Shown in pieces: positions 7,418 through 13,151 of a DNA stretch of 13,151 bases (position 1 is its first letter; every line of letters begins with the position of its first letter). The notes under the pieces are model-generated. The model was not told the DNA's origin and searched no databases. It saw only the letters and a program-made list of their open reading frames with translations. The stretch lies in assembly GCA_024648655.1 (NCBI GenBank), contig JAGGDZ010000199.1, forward strand, positions 1 through 13,151, read 5' to 3'. The DNA comes from Chloroflexota bacterium (lineage in GTDB: Bacteria; Chloroflexota; Dehalococcoidia; Lucifugimonadales; JADFKI01). Position numbers and translations under genes: made by a program.

Positions 7418-8593
7418 CTAGTACTTGGTTGACTCTTCCGCGTAGTGATGGTCGGGGAGTGTGTAGCTGATGCCTGCCTCGTCGAAGGCGGACGCTTCGA
7501 GCAAGCCTGTGAAGTTTGTGAAGTTGTTGACCTGAGAGAATCTCGAGAGGTACTTTTCGATGAATCGGTAGTAGCGGCTCTGCATGCGAAACCATTGCAG
7601 CACACCGAATGTGGGACTTTTCGGGTATCGCAGGTCGTTGGCGAGATCATTGCCGATCATTGCGCGTGAGACACTGTACACGTACCTTGTCAGCTGACGG
7701 CGTTTGTCTGGTTCTGTGATGCCGATGACCAAGGGGGCGGAATTAATAAGCCCGTTTGCCATAATGATAGAGTCCCATCCGGGAGGCGGCTCGCACATCC
7801 TTCCGATTCTGTAGAGTTCGAGTGCGTCATCCTCTGCCTGAAAAAGGATCGTCTCGGGGATGCCCATGAGATGGCCCGTGTAGCGCCATACAGCCAGAAA
7901 ACTCTCGCGCTCTTCGTCGTTGAAAGATGCACCTAAGCTCTTCATATGCTGGAGCAGCCTAGCGGAGAAAGCAGTAATGGAATATCCCATATGGGCTGAA
8001 CTAAGGGGCGTGCCCCATGCTTCGGTGTCCCAGTCGTCTGAGTCTTGCAGCATGCGCCTTACTTGCGCGTGTACGAGGCGGACGCGAACGGACAGTCTCC
8101 AGCCGTCACCGTCTATCGCAAGTCCGTGAGGCATGAATATGTCGATCATATGGCGGTTGTTTTGTTTAAGTCTTCTGACGCCCTGGTCGCGCAGCCGTCC
8201 GGTGATGTTGAAGGATTTGGAGATGTTGGTTGAGAAGCCCTCAACGAGAACGCCGCCGACGAAAGCACCGAGAACAAGGCGAGAATTTCTGTGAAACATG
8301 CGGATGCCCGAATTGAATTTCTCAAAGTCAACCCAGTCGGGCGGTCTCGCGGCTTTTTCGAAGAAGTCCATGAGAATAGGCGGAGCGTCAATGAGCGCTG
8401 CTACGTCTTTCATATTCATAGCAGCGTTAATGAGATGGCTCGATTGCTGTGGTCCCAGGTGCGCGAGTTCCGCTACGAGCGCGTCAGCATCAGGATCGCC
8501 AATTATTGTATGGGCGACGTAGTTGTCCGCCATCTGCGGGTTGATGGCGCGCGCCTTTTCATGCCCTTGTGCGTAGTCGGAAGGAATCTTCAT
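7418..8593 (-). CDS. DUF2236 family protein (MpaB / rubber oxygenase Lcp-like)
   Basis: A 391-residue protein of the oxygenase MpaB / latex-clearing protein catalytic-domain family. Members studied so far are b-type haem proteins, for example Lcp, which cleaves polyisoprene oxidatively, and fungal MpaB. Visible family segments are VRLVHAQVRRML (171-182), WGTPLSSAHMGYS (193-205, His201) and WRYTGHLMGIPE (236-247, His241); Arg, His and Trp in these are candidate haem-pocket residues. There is no signal peptide or membrane helix, so it is probably cytoplasmic. The start is unclear: ATG at 8593 is preferred, but an in-frame TTG at 8623 would add ten residues, and neither has a good Shine-Dalgarno sequence, so a leaderless or weakly initiated start is possible. 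The substrate is unknown. The hydrolase 236 bp downstream on the same strand could act on its product, but this is inference only. Confidence 0.8.
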   Translation of the reverse strand: MKIPSDYAQGHEKARAINPQMADNYVAHTIIGDPDADALVAELAHLGPQQSSHLINAAMNMKDVAALIDAPPILMDFFEKAARPPDWVDFEKFNSGIRMFHRNSRLVLGAFVGGVLVEGFSTNISKSFNITGRLRDQGVRRLKQNNRHMIDIFMPHGLAIDGDGWRLSVRVRLVHAQVRRMLQDSDDWDTEAWGTPLSSAHMGYSITAFSARLLQHMKSLGASFNDEERESFLAVWRYTGHLMGIPETILFQAEDDALELYRIGRMCEPPPGWDSIIMANGLINSAPLVIGITEPDKRRQLTRYVYSVSRAMIGNDLANDLRYPKSPTFGVLQWFRMQSRYYRFIEKYLSRFSQVNNFTNFTGLLEASAFDEAGISYTLPDHHYAEESTKY

Positions 8594-8669
8594 TGGGTTG
8601 TCAGACGTTTTGGGCAGCCTCAATAACGCGGTTGTCTATGAGAGAAATCTGGGACTATGAAGGAATAAC

Positions 8670-8697
8670 TATATAGTGTGACGATGTTAAGTGGTAA
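8670..8697 (-). promoter_or_regulatory. candidate promoter of the DUF2236 gene
   Basis: On the minus strand TTACCA (complement of 8692-8697) and TATATA (complement of 8670-8675) are 16 bases apart. The predicted start near 8663 would leave about 70 bases before ATG 8593. The surrounding AT-rich sequence offers other possible -10 boxes, so this is only the best of several. Confidence 0.4.
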
Positions 8698-8735
8698 TGA
8701 TAAAGGACATATATATCAGTATAGCTTAATATGTT

Positions 8736-8777
8736 GTAGCCTGAATGGCACCTCAGTGGAAGTGTGTTTCAGGCTAC
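8736..8777. repeat. 10-bp inverted repeat downstream of moeB
   Basis: GTAGCCTGAA (8736-8745) and TTCAGGCTAC (8768-8777) are perfect inverted copies separated by 22 bases. They lie 38 bp past the moeB stop and upstream of the candidate DUF2236 promoter. There is no T run on the minus strand after the stem, so it may be a weak or factor-assisted terminator for moeB or a protein-binding site. Confidence 0.55.
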
Positions 8778-8814
8778 TAAAATCTGTCTTATTTCGGCTT
8801 TTGAGGCGGAGAGG

Positions 8815-9651
8815 TCAGCCGGCGGTGAGAACGGGAACACCGCAGAAGGCTTCGTAGTCGATGAGGTCGGAGATGGTCGGCTCGTCTCCGCATAGTGGGC
8901 AGTTAGGGTTGCGGCGAATTTTTACCGTGCGGAACGACATGTCGAGCGCGTCGATGAGAAGCAGCCTGCCGGTGAGGTTTTCGCCCACGCCTAGAATAAG
9001 TTTGGCGGTTTCTGCCGCCTGGATGCTGCCAACAAGTCCGGGGAGCATTCCCAGAACGCCTGCCTCGGCACAGCTCGGCACTTCGCCCGGAGGAGGCGGG
9101 GTCGGGAAGAGGCAACGGTAGCAGCCCTGCCCGGGGATGTATGTCGTCGCCTGACCGTCGAAGAGGAGGATGCTGCCGTCAACCAGGGGTTTGTTGCTCA
9201 GATAGGCGGCGTCGTTGACTAGGTAACGGGCTGGGAAGTTGTCCGCGCCGTTTATGATGATGTCGTACTCCGGGATGATGTCGAAGGCGTTGTCTGAGGT
9301 AATAGGCTCTTCATGAATCTGCACATTGACGTCCGGGTTGTATGCCTTGAGCGTCTCGTATGCGGACTCTGCCTTGGGCCTGCCGATGTCGTCGTTCTGG
9401 TGCAGAATCTGGCGCTGGAGGTTAGTTACGTCAACGGTGTCGAAATCGACGATGCCGATAGTGCCTACCCCGGCAAGGGTGAGGTAGATGGAGATGGGAG
9501 AGCCAAGCCCGCCCGCGCCGATGATGAGGACCTTGGAGTTGAGCATCTTGCGCTGTCCGGCGCTGCCGACCTGCGGCATGATGATGTGCCTGCTGTATCG
9601 CTGCACTTGATACGGAGATAGGGCTTGGGTTCGTTCTTCGGTCTGGATCAT
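8815..9651 (-). CDS. moeB: MoeB/ThiF family sulfur-carrier protein adenylyltransferase
   Basis: E1-like enzyme that adenylates the C-terminal glycine of a small ubiquitin-like sulfur carrier (MoaD, ThiS or CysO type) for molybdopterin, thiamine or cysteine synthesis. The 278 residues show RYSRHIIMPQVG (18-29), the ATP-binding loop GAGGLG (45-50), VDFDTVDVTNLQRQ (68-81), DNFPARYLVND near 137, two zinc-binding pairs (C177/C180 in CYRC and C250/C253 in CPLC) and the likely catalytic Cys194 in SCAEAGVLG. No C-terminal rhodanese domain is present, so sulfur must come from another protein. No carrier gene is nearby, so MoeB versus ThiF cannot be decided. ATG at 9651 is chosen over ATG at 9669 because a strong GGAGGAG (complement of 9661-9667) lies nine bases before it and overlaps the 9669 codon. 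Confidence 0.88.
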   Translation of the reverse strand: MIQTEERTQALSPYQVQRYSRHIIMPQVGSAGQRKMLNSKVLIIGAGGLGSPISIYLTLAGVGTIGIVDFDTVDVTNLQRQILHQNDDIGRPKAESAYETLKAYNPDVNVQIHEEPITSDNAFDIIPEYDIIINGADNFPARYLVNDAAYLSNKPLVDGSILLFDGQATTYIPGQGCYRCLFPTPPPPGEVPSCAEAGVLGMLPGLVGSIQAAETAKLILGVGENLTGRLLLIDALDMSFRTVKIRRNPNCPLCGDEPTISDLIDYEAFCGVPVLTAG

Positions 9652-9734
9652 GTGGGAGTGCTCCTCCATGCTATAAGACTTGCGGCGCGTGGTTGCTTTT
9701 TCACGATGAAACGGGGGTAGGTATTACGTCCAGT

Positions 9735-9760
9735 TATAATTCCAGACTTAACGAATTATA
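9735..9760. promoter_or_regulatory. inverted repeat over the moeB promoter (operator candidate)
   Basis: TATAATTC (9735-9742) and GAATTATA (9753-9760) are perfect inverted copies with a 10-base spacer; the outer bases 9733/9762 also pair. One arm contains the moeB -10 box and the axis lies just past it, the usual position for a repressor site. Because the sequence is AT-rich it could also have arisen by chance. Confidence 0.4.
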
Positions 9761-9783
9761 GCATCGGGTGATAGACGCTTCAA
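9755..9783 (-). promoter_or_regulatory. strong predicted promoter of moeB
   Basis: On the minus strand TTGAAG (complement of 9778-9783) and TATAAT (complement of 9755-9760) are exactly 17 bases apart, a near-consensus sigma70 promoter. Transcription would start near 9748, giving a leader of about 97 bases before ATG 9651. The -10 box forms one arm of the inverted repeat at 9735-9760. Confidence 0.75.
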
Positions 9784-9828
9784 CTTGCCCTAGAGAAACA
9801 ACCATTCTCGCACGTTCACGTTGTAAAC

Positions 9829-9834
9829 TATAAG
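9829..9834 (+). promoter_or_regulatory. possible -10 box upstream of the M28 peptidase gene
   Basis: TATAAG at 9829-9834 is a fair -10 box about 75 bp before the peptidase start. The best upstream hexamer at 18-base spacing is TTCTCG, a weak -35. The 240-bp divergent region 9670-9910 otherwise shows only the moeB signals. Confidence 0.3.
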
Positions 9835-9910
9835 CTCAACAATTTGTGATGCCGTCGATGCCGGCTGCGCTGCGGCAGAGGCGTACTTCTCTCGCAGGAT
9901 TACACCGGAA

Positions 9911-11359
9911 ATGCTTAACCGCCTGAGACTTACCGCGCTTTGGATAGCGCTCATTATCTCATTTAGCTTAGCCGTAGTCGCTTGTGGCGATGCGCCTGAG
10001 GACGCCGGCATTCCGGCGCGTCCGACTGCCACCGCAGCCCCGAATATGCAGCCTACGGCGGCTATACCGGACATGCCGGCACAGCCAACTTCAGAACCGG
10101 GACCTACTTCAACTCCCATTCCTATCGAAAAACCAAGCGCTGTTGCCCCTACGTCCACGCCCGTTCCGCCCAACCTTGACGTGGAGCGACTTTCCAATTT
10201 AGGGATGGAGTTACTTGCAAAGTTCACTAAGAACCATAGCCCGCGCGAAAGCGGCTCGGACGGCGAACGCGCCGCTGCGGAGTTCATCAGCGCATATCTG
10301 GAAGATCGAGGCTACCGTGTTGAGTTCCAGCCCGTGGAAGTTGACTACATCGCGTGGAGCGAAGACTTCGTTTCTCTTATCGGCGACGGTATGCTTAATT
10401 TACGGGGAGTTCCACTCGCGCAGACGGCAAGGGACAATGTTGCCGGGTCACTCGTGTATGTGGGTAGGGCTTTCGAGGAAGACATACCCGATGACGGACT
10501 GGAGGGTGTCATCGCGCTTATCGAACGGGGTGAGATTACTTTCGAGGAGAAAGTTAGTCGGGTTGCTGATGCGGGAGCCGTGGGGGCCATCATCTACAAC
10601 AACGAGCGAGGCAACTTCCGTGGCGCCCTGCAATCCGGCGGACCCATTCCGGCAGTATCCTTGTCTCGCCAGCAAGGAGAGCAATTGCTGCGCCTTATCG
10701 AAGACGAACCCGGTCTGGAGGCTCGAATCAAGATAGAGGCGACCCTTCTTGATTCGCAGAACGTCATCGCTGAGCTGGACAATCAAGCCACTGAATGCGG
10801 CACTTTGATACTGGGCGGGCACTATGACAGCGTAGCGGATACGCAGGCAGCCGGGGACAACGGCACGGGTGTCGCTTCGCTGCTTGTGATGGCGGAGGAG
10901 CTTGCTAAAGCTCACTACGATGATGGTCAACCACTGCCGTATGCAGTGCGCCTGGTGTTCTTCGGTGTCGAAGAGATCGGACTATTTGGCAGTAAGCACT
11001 ATGTTGATGAGCTAAGCCAAAGAGAGCAAGAGGACATTATTGCGATGTTCAACTTCGACGCGATGGGCAAGGGTAATGCCTCAGTATTGGGCAGCGAGGG
11101 CATTGTTAACCGAACCATAGAATATGCGGCGGACAATGGTATCGACCTCAACCGAAGCGACGGATCCGCCGGTTTCGGCAGCGATCATGCGCCGTTCATC
11201 GATGCGAATATACCGGCCCTGTTTTTCTTTGGGGATGATTTCTCCATCATAAACTCGCCCGAAGATGTGCTGGAGCAGGTGGACCCGAATGTCATGGGCA
11301 TAAACATGACTGTTGGGCTGGGTATGCTGCAACATTTCGAGTGCAAGATTCAGGGATAG
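9911..11359 (+). CDS. M28 family metallopeptidase lipoprotein with PA domain
   Basis: A secreted, lipid-anchored zinc aminopeptidase-like protein of 482 residues. The signal peptide MLNRLRLTALWIALIISFS leads to a lipobox VVAC, so the mature protein probably starts at Cys25. A flexible Pro/Thr-rich spacer follows (about 33-85). A PA-like insert (about 150-255) precedes the M28 catalytic domain. Zinc ligands and catalytic residues are all readable: His304 in GGHYDSV, Asp316 in GDNGTG, Glu354/Glu355 in FGVEEIGLFG, Asp383 in FNFDAMG, His426 in GSDHAPF. The enzyme therefore looks active, releasing N-terminal residues from peptides outside the cell; substrate preference cannot be read. ATG at 9911 has AGGA (9896-9899) 11 bases upstream. 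It is divergent from moeB, and insertion-sequence debris starts 68 bp after its stop. Confidence 0.9.
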   Translation: MLNRLRLTALWIALIISFSLAVVACGDAPEDAGIPARPTATAAPNMQPTAAIPDMPAQPTSEPGPTSTPIPIEKPSAVAPTSTPVPPNLDVERLSNLGMELLAKFTKNHSPRESGSDGERAAAEFISAYLEDRGYRVEFQPVEVDYIAWSEDFVSLIGDGMLNLRGVPLAQTARDNVAGSLVYVGRAFEEDIPDDGLEGVIALIERGEITFEEKVSRVADAGAVGAIIYNNERGNFRGALQSGGPIPAVSLSRQQGEQLLRLIEDEPGLEARIKIEATLLDSQNVIAELDNQATECGTLILGGHYDSVADTQAAGDNGTGVASLLVMAEELAKAHYDDGQPLPYAVRLVFFGVEEIGLFGSKHYVDELSQREQEDIIAMFNFDAMGKGNASVLGSEGIVNRTIEYAADNGIDLNRSDGSAGFGSDHAPFIDANIPALFFFGDDFSIINSPEDVLEQVDPNVMGINMTVGLGMLQHFECKIQG

Positions 11360-11427
11360 AGTCTGGCGCGAATGTACTGTGCCGTAAGGGCCTTTCGGTT
11401 ATAGGGGAGAAGCAATAAACTAAGTCT

Positions 11428-11589
11428 ATGAATACGGAAGGAATGGGAAAAAGCCTGCTCGAGGCGTTTGAGCAAGTGCCCGGTCCCCGCTCGACGCACG
11501 GTCGCCGCTATCCATTGAGCGCAATACTGGCACTCAGTGGATGCGCGATGCTCAGCGGCGCCCGCAGTCTTTACGCCATAGCCCAATAG
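11428..11589 (+). pseudogene. ISAs1-family transposase, N-terminal remnant
   Basis: Fifty-three codons from ATG 11428 to TAG 11589. The translation contains LLEAFEQVPGPRSTHGRRYP followed by LSAILALSGCAMLSGARSLY, the N-terminal region of ISAs1/H-repeat transposases (conserved P-x-P/D-R ... G-R-R-Y-P-L ... GARS-x-x-x-IA). It then reads AIAQ and a TAG where relatives usually continue with Trp-Gly-Arg; the next codons after TAG do read Gly-Arg, so a TGG-to-TAG change is likely. Homology disappears immediately after, where the oppositely oriented IS110 remnant begins. The catalytic DDE domain is absent, so it cannot transpose. Confidence 0.75.
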
Positions 11590-11629
11590 GGAAGGACGAT
11601 CTTATGTGAAATGATGCTTCTAATAGATG

Positions 11630-12530
11630 TCAAGCGGCAGCATCAAGTGTTTGGGCGGGCTTGCGGATAATCGGACAGACTGCGCGAGCGACGTAGCGCT
11701 TAAGGCAACGAATGACTTCTGTCTCGCTCATTCCTTCTGCGGTTCGCCTTGCCGGATGATGCCGATACAGGACTTACCCCACACAGCGACGTGAAGGCAG
11801 CCTCTGTGTTGAGACGGTTGGGGGTGCTGCGGGGGTGCTGCCGGCGGCTATCAGCAGATCCACGGCCGTGTCGGATCCTACGCTAAAGGCTTCGACCGGC
11901 GCCGGTGCCGTCACCCGGATGAGCCCCTGAAGCTCATCCTTCAGGTCCCGGATCTCCTTGCTGAGTTGGCTGTAACGACAGGCAAGCGAACGGAGTGCGT
12001 ACTTGGCTGCTGCCGCAGGGTTCCCAGGACGTCCGGGCGCAAGTTCCTGCATCGTTTGACGAGGGCACTTGCGGTCAGACCGTAAGCGTTTCTCGATGCT
12101 CAGCGGGAGCTGTAAGAACGAGGGTCTTCATCCAGTTGACGGCCTGGGTACGAGCCTTTACGGCCGAGTTCTTAGCACTCTTGAGCATACGGTTCATCTC
12201 GGCTTCGCCCTCGCCTGACTTGGGAGTCGCGTCGGCAACACCGGCAAGCACTGAGCGCGCTGCCATCTCAGCGGCAGTGGGGTCCTCTTCCCTTTTCGAC
12301 AGCGCATAGATAGATCCGGACTGTTGACCTCGAGTACCGTATAGTTTCTATCGGTCAGGAAGCGTGCGAGTCCAGCACCGTAGGAACCCGTGCCCTCGAC
12401 TCCGAACGCGTGGACCTGTCTTGGGTCGCACGACCACCGCTCGAGCTCCTAGTACCCGCAGGTGGCAGCGACATGTGCTTCTCGCCAAGTCGGACACCTC
12501 GCCGGTCAATGGTCACCGGCAACTTGGGTT
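11630..12530 (-). pseudogene. IS110-family transposase, degraded by frameshifts and deletion
   Basis: Read on the minus strand, fragments in different frames line up with one IS110 transposase (RuvC-like DEDD domain plus Transposase_20). In order: a poorly kept N terminus (to about 12530); GY-stop-ELERW (about 12435-12460); HAFGVEGTGSYGAGLARFL; then, after a frame change near 12290, DPTAAEMAARSVLAG and EMNRMLKSAKNSAVKARTQA. After further shifts near 12080 and 12040 come AAAAKYALRSLACRYSQLSK and GSDTAVDLLIAAG. A shift at 11820-11841 leads into NRLNTEAAFTSLCGVSP and SASSGKANRRR. About 40 residues are then missing (junction about 11730-11740) before EVIRCLKRYVARAVCPIIRK and TGA at 11630-11632. 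The second Asp of the DPxDA motif is Ala. Intact members cut and join DNA guided by a bridge RNA; this copy cannot be functional. Confidence 0.85.
11820..11841. repeat. 11-bp tandem duplication inside the IS110 remnant
   Basis: GGGGGTGCTGC occurs twice head to tail (11820-11830, 11831-11841). Eleven is not a multiple of three, so the second copy shifts the transposase frame. Removing one copy restores continuous reading from LLIAAGSTP into NRLNTEAAF. Confidence 0.9.
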
Positions 12531-12661
12531 AATATCCCATCCTCGAACCTCGCTCCTCCAGCAAGTCTATCCCAGCCAGCCAGCCGCTCGCCGTGTCCAT
12601 CACGAACCCGACATGGATGACCTACCGACCTGTATAAGAGTTGTCTCTGCTGTCTTAGGGC
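12531..12661. other. gap between the IS110 remnant and the right-edge gene
   Basis: About 130 bp without a supported gene. On the minus strand this is where the 5' end of the IS110 element, including any bridge-RNA region, would have been. I cannot recognise a fold or terminal sequence. A small CCAG repeat lies at about 12570-12585. Confidence 0.4.
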
Positions 12662-13151
12662 TTATGGTGTGGGAGTCGCTGTCGGTTGAGGCACTGGGGT
12701 TGCAGTGGCTGCGGGCTCGGGAGTGGGCGTCGCTGCATCCTTCACATCTTCAGTCGCTGTCGGTTCGGGCGCAGCCTCTGCGGTCGGTGTTGCGGTTGGC
12801 GCAGCGGGCGCGCACTCGGCATCGTTGGTTGGGGTTGGCTCTGTCAGGTCTGCGCCGCTCTCTCTGATGCGTATCATCAGCAGGTCGCCGTCCTGCCACG
12901 GCTGCTCACACACGCCCCAGGCTAGCGCGGCTGCGCCATCTTCCTCGATCTCCACCGCGTCATCGAAGTCCAGACGCAGCGACACTGACGCGTCCAGCGC
13001 GATGAAGTCTATGTGATGACCCGCCAAGCCGATGTGCGGATTAAGCTGCATCCTCACATTGCCCGCAGACCAGTCGATGCGCCTGATTGTAGTTTCTGAT
13101 GCGCCCTCCATATCGAAGGTATCAGGCTTGAGGACACCGTTGCTGCCATCC
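12662..13151 (-). CDS. hypothetical protein with Pro/Thr/Ala-rich C-terminal tail, 5' end missing
   Basis: The frame is open to the right edge of the window, so only the C-terminal 162 codons are seen; ATG at 13111 is internal to the visible frame and is not a supported start. Residues before the tail (for example NVRMQLNPHIGLAGHHIDF and SLRLDFDDAVEIEEDG) suggest a beta-rich domain that I do not recognise. Two cysteines occur (in GVCEQPW and DAECAP). The last 45 or so residues are almost only Ala, Thr, Pro and Glu, ending PTATPTP and TAA at 12662-12664. Such stretches are usually spacers in exported proteins, for example in the M28 lipoprotein of this window. Here nothing follows the spacer, and IS debris lies just downstream, so the gene may be truncated. 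Function unknown. Confidence 0.65.
   Translation of the reverse strand, partial: DGSNGVLKPDTFDMEGASETTIRRIDWSAGNVRMQLNPHIGLAGHHIDFIALDASVSLRLDFDDAVEIEEDGAAALAWGVCEQPWQDGDLLMIRIRESGADLTEPTPTNDAECAPAAPTATPTAEAAPEPTATEDVKDAATPTPEPAATATPVPQPTATPTP

Larger units (their letters stand above)
8594..8814. other. AT-rich intergenic region between moeB and the DUF2236 gene
   Basis: About 220 bp with no supported gene and much more AT-rich than the flanking genes, especially 8641-8735. It holds a candidate minus-strand promoter and a 10-bp inverted repeat, listed separately. Confidence 0.6.
11428..12545. mobile_element. nested insertion-sequence remnants (ISAs1 fragment and IS110 copy)
   Basis: Two unrelated IS remnants in opposite orientation abut here. 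The ISAs1 reading frame loses homology at about 11595. The 3' end of the IS110 transposase lies at 11630, followed on the minus strand by a short terminal segment up to that point. The simplest reading is that IS110 inserted into, or recombined with, an ISAs1 copy whose remainder was later lost. The outer border near 12545 is approximate. Confidence 0.6.

Noticed and set aside
7182..7595. 5' extension of the alpha/beta-hydrolase frame up to 7595
   Set aside because: It would overlap the 3' end of the DUF2236 gene and cross a good promoter and ribosome site; the family's N terminus begins at ATG 7181.
11385..11402. Small imperfect hairpin after the M28 gene (CCGTAAGG / CCTTTCGG)
   Set aside because: The arms are almost contiguous with a mismatch and no T run follows; not a credible terminator.
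12631..12650. TGTATAAGAG resembling part of a Tn5 mosaic end
   Set aside because: Only ten consecutive bases match the 19-bp end and the rest differs; chance similarity is more likely than a transposon end or adapter remnant.
12364..12867. Long + strand open frame across the IS110 remnant and right-edge gene
   Set aside because: It is a shadow of the minus-strand reading; its translation is Arg/Leu-rich with no recognisable domain.
1..13151. Defence island, CRISPR array, tRNA or prophage
   Set aside because: No spaced repeats, no tRNA-like sequence with a CCA end and no phage or defence protein motifs were seen in any frame.

Overview
The window looks like a chromosomal segment of a moderately GC-rich bacterium, most probably a member of the Chloroflexota (SAR202 / Dehalococcoidia-like). 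This is an inference. It rests on Pro/Thr-rich 'TPTP' spacers in exported proteins, the branched two-subunit E1 pyruvate dehydrogenase, a flavin-dependent ThyX, and the mix of a DUF2236/MpaB protein, a DM13 protein and an M28 lipoprotein. No rRNA, tRNA, CRISPR array or phage module was seen.

Left part (1-4740, + strand): a pyruvate dehydrogenase complex operon in the order lpd (E3, 5' end outside the window), pdhA (E1 alpha), pdhB (E1 beta), then after a 193-bp gap pdhC (E2). A 13-bp perfect hairpin terminates it. Together these convert pyruvate to acetyl-CoA, CO2 and NADH. Next come thyX (flavin-dependent thymidylate synthase) and a membrane-anchored DM13-domain protein, both on +.

Middle part (6345-9783, - strand): an alpha/beta-hydrolase, a DUF2236/MpaB-Lcp-type putative haem oxygenase and a MoeB/ThiF-type E1-like adenylyltransferase. 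Each has its own upstream region with a recognisable or candidate promoter. The moeB promoter lies over an inverted repeat in the intergenic region shared with the divergent M28 peptidase gene.

Right part (9911-13151): a secreted M28 metallopeptidase lipoprotein on +, then a graveyard of insertion sequences. This holds the first 53 codons of an ISAs1-family transposase ending in a nonsense codon, followed on the opposite strand by a decayed IS110-family transposase. The IS110 copy has several frameshifts, one explained exactly by an 11-bp tandem duplication, plus an internal deletion and a lost catalytic aspartate. At the right edge is the C-terminal part of an unrecognised protein on -, which stops inside a Pro/Thr/Ala-rich tail next to the IS debris.

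Most of the window is ordinary metabolism. The accessory interest lies in the nested IS remnants, the possible truncation of the right-edge protein, the DUF2236 oxygenase next to a hydrolase, and the operator-like repeat at the moeB/M28 divergent promoter. I found no clear new defence or mobile system.
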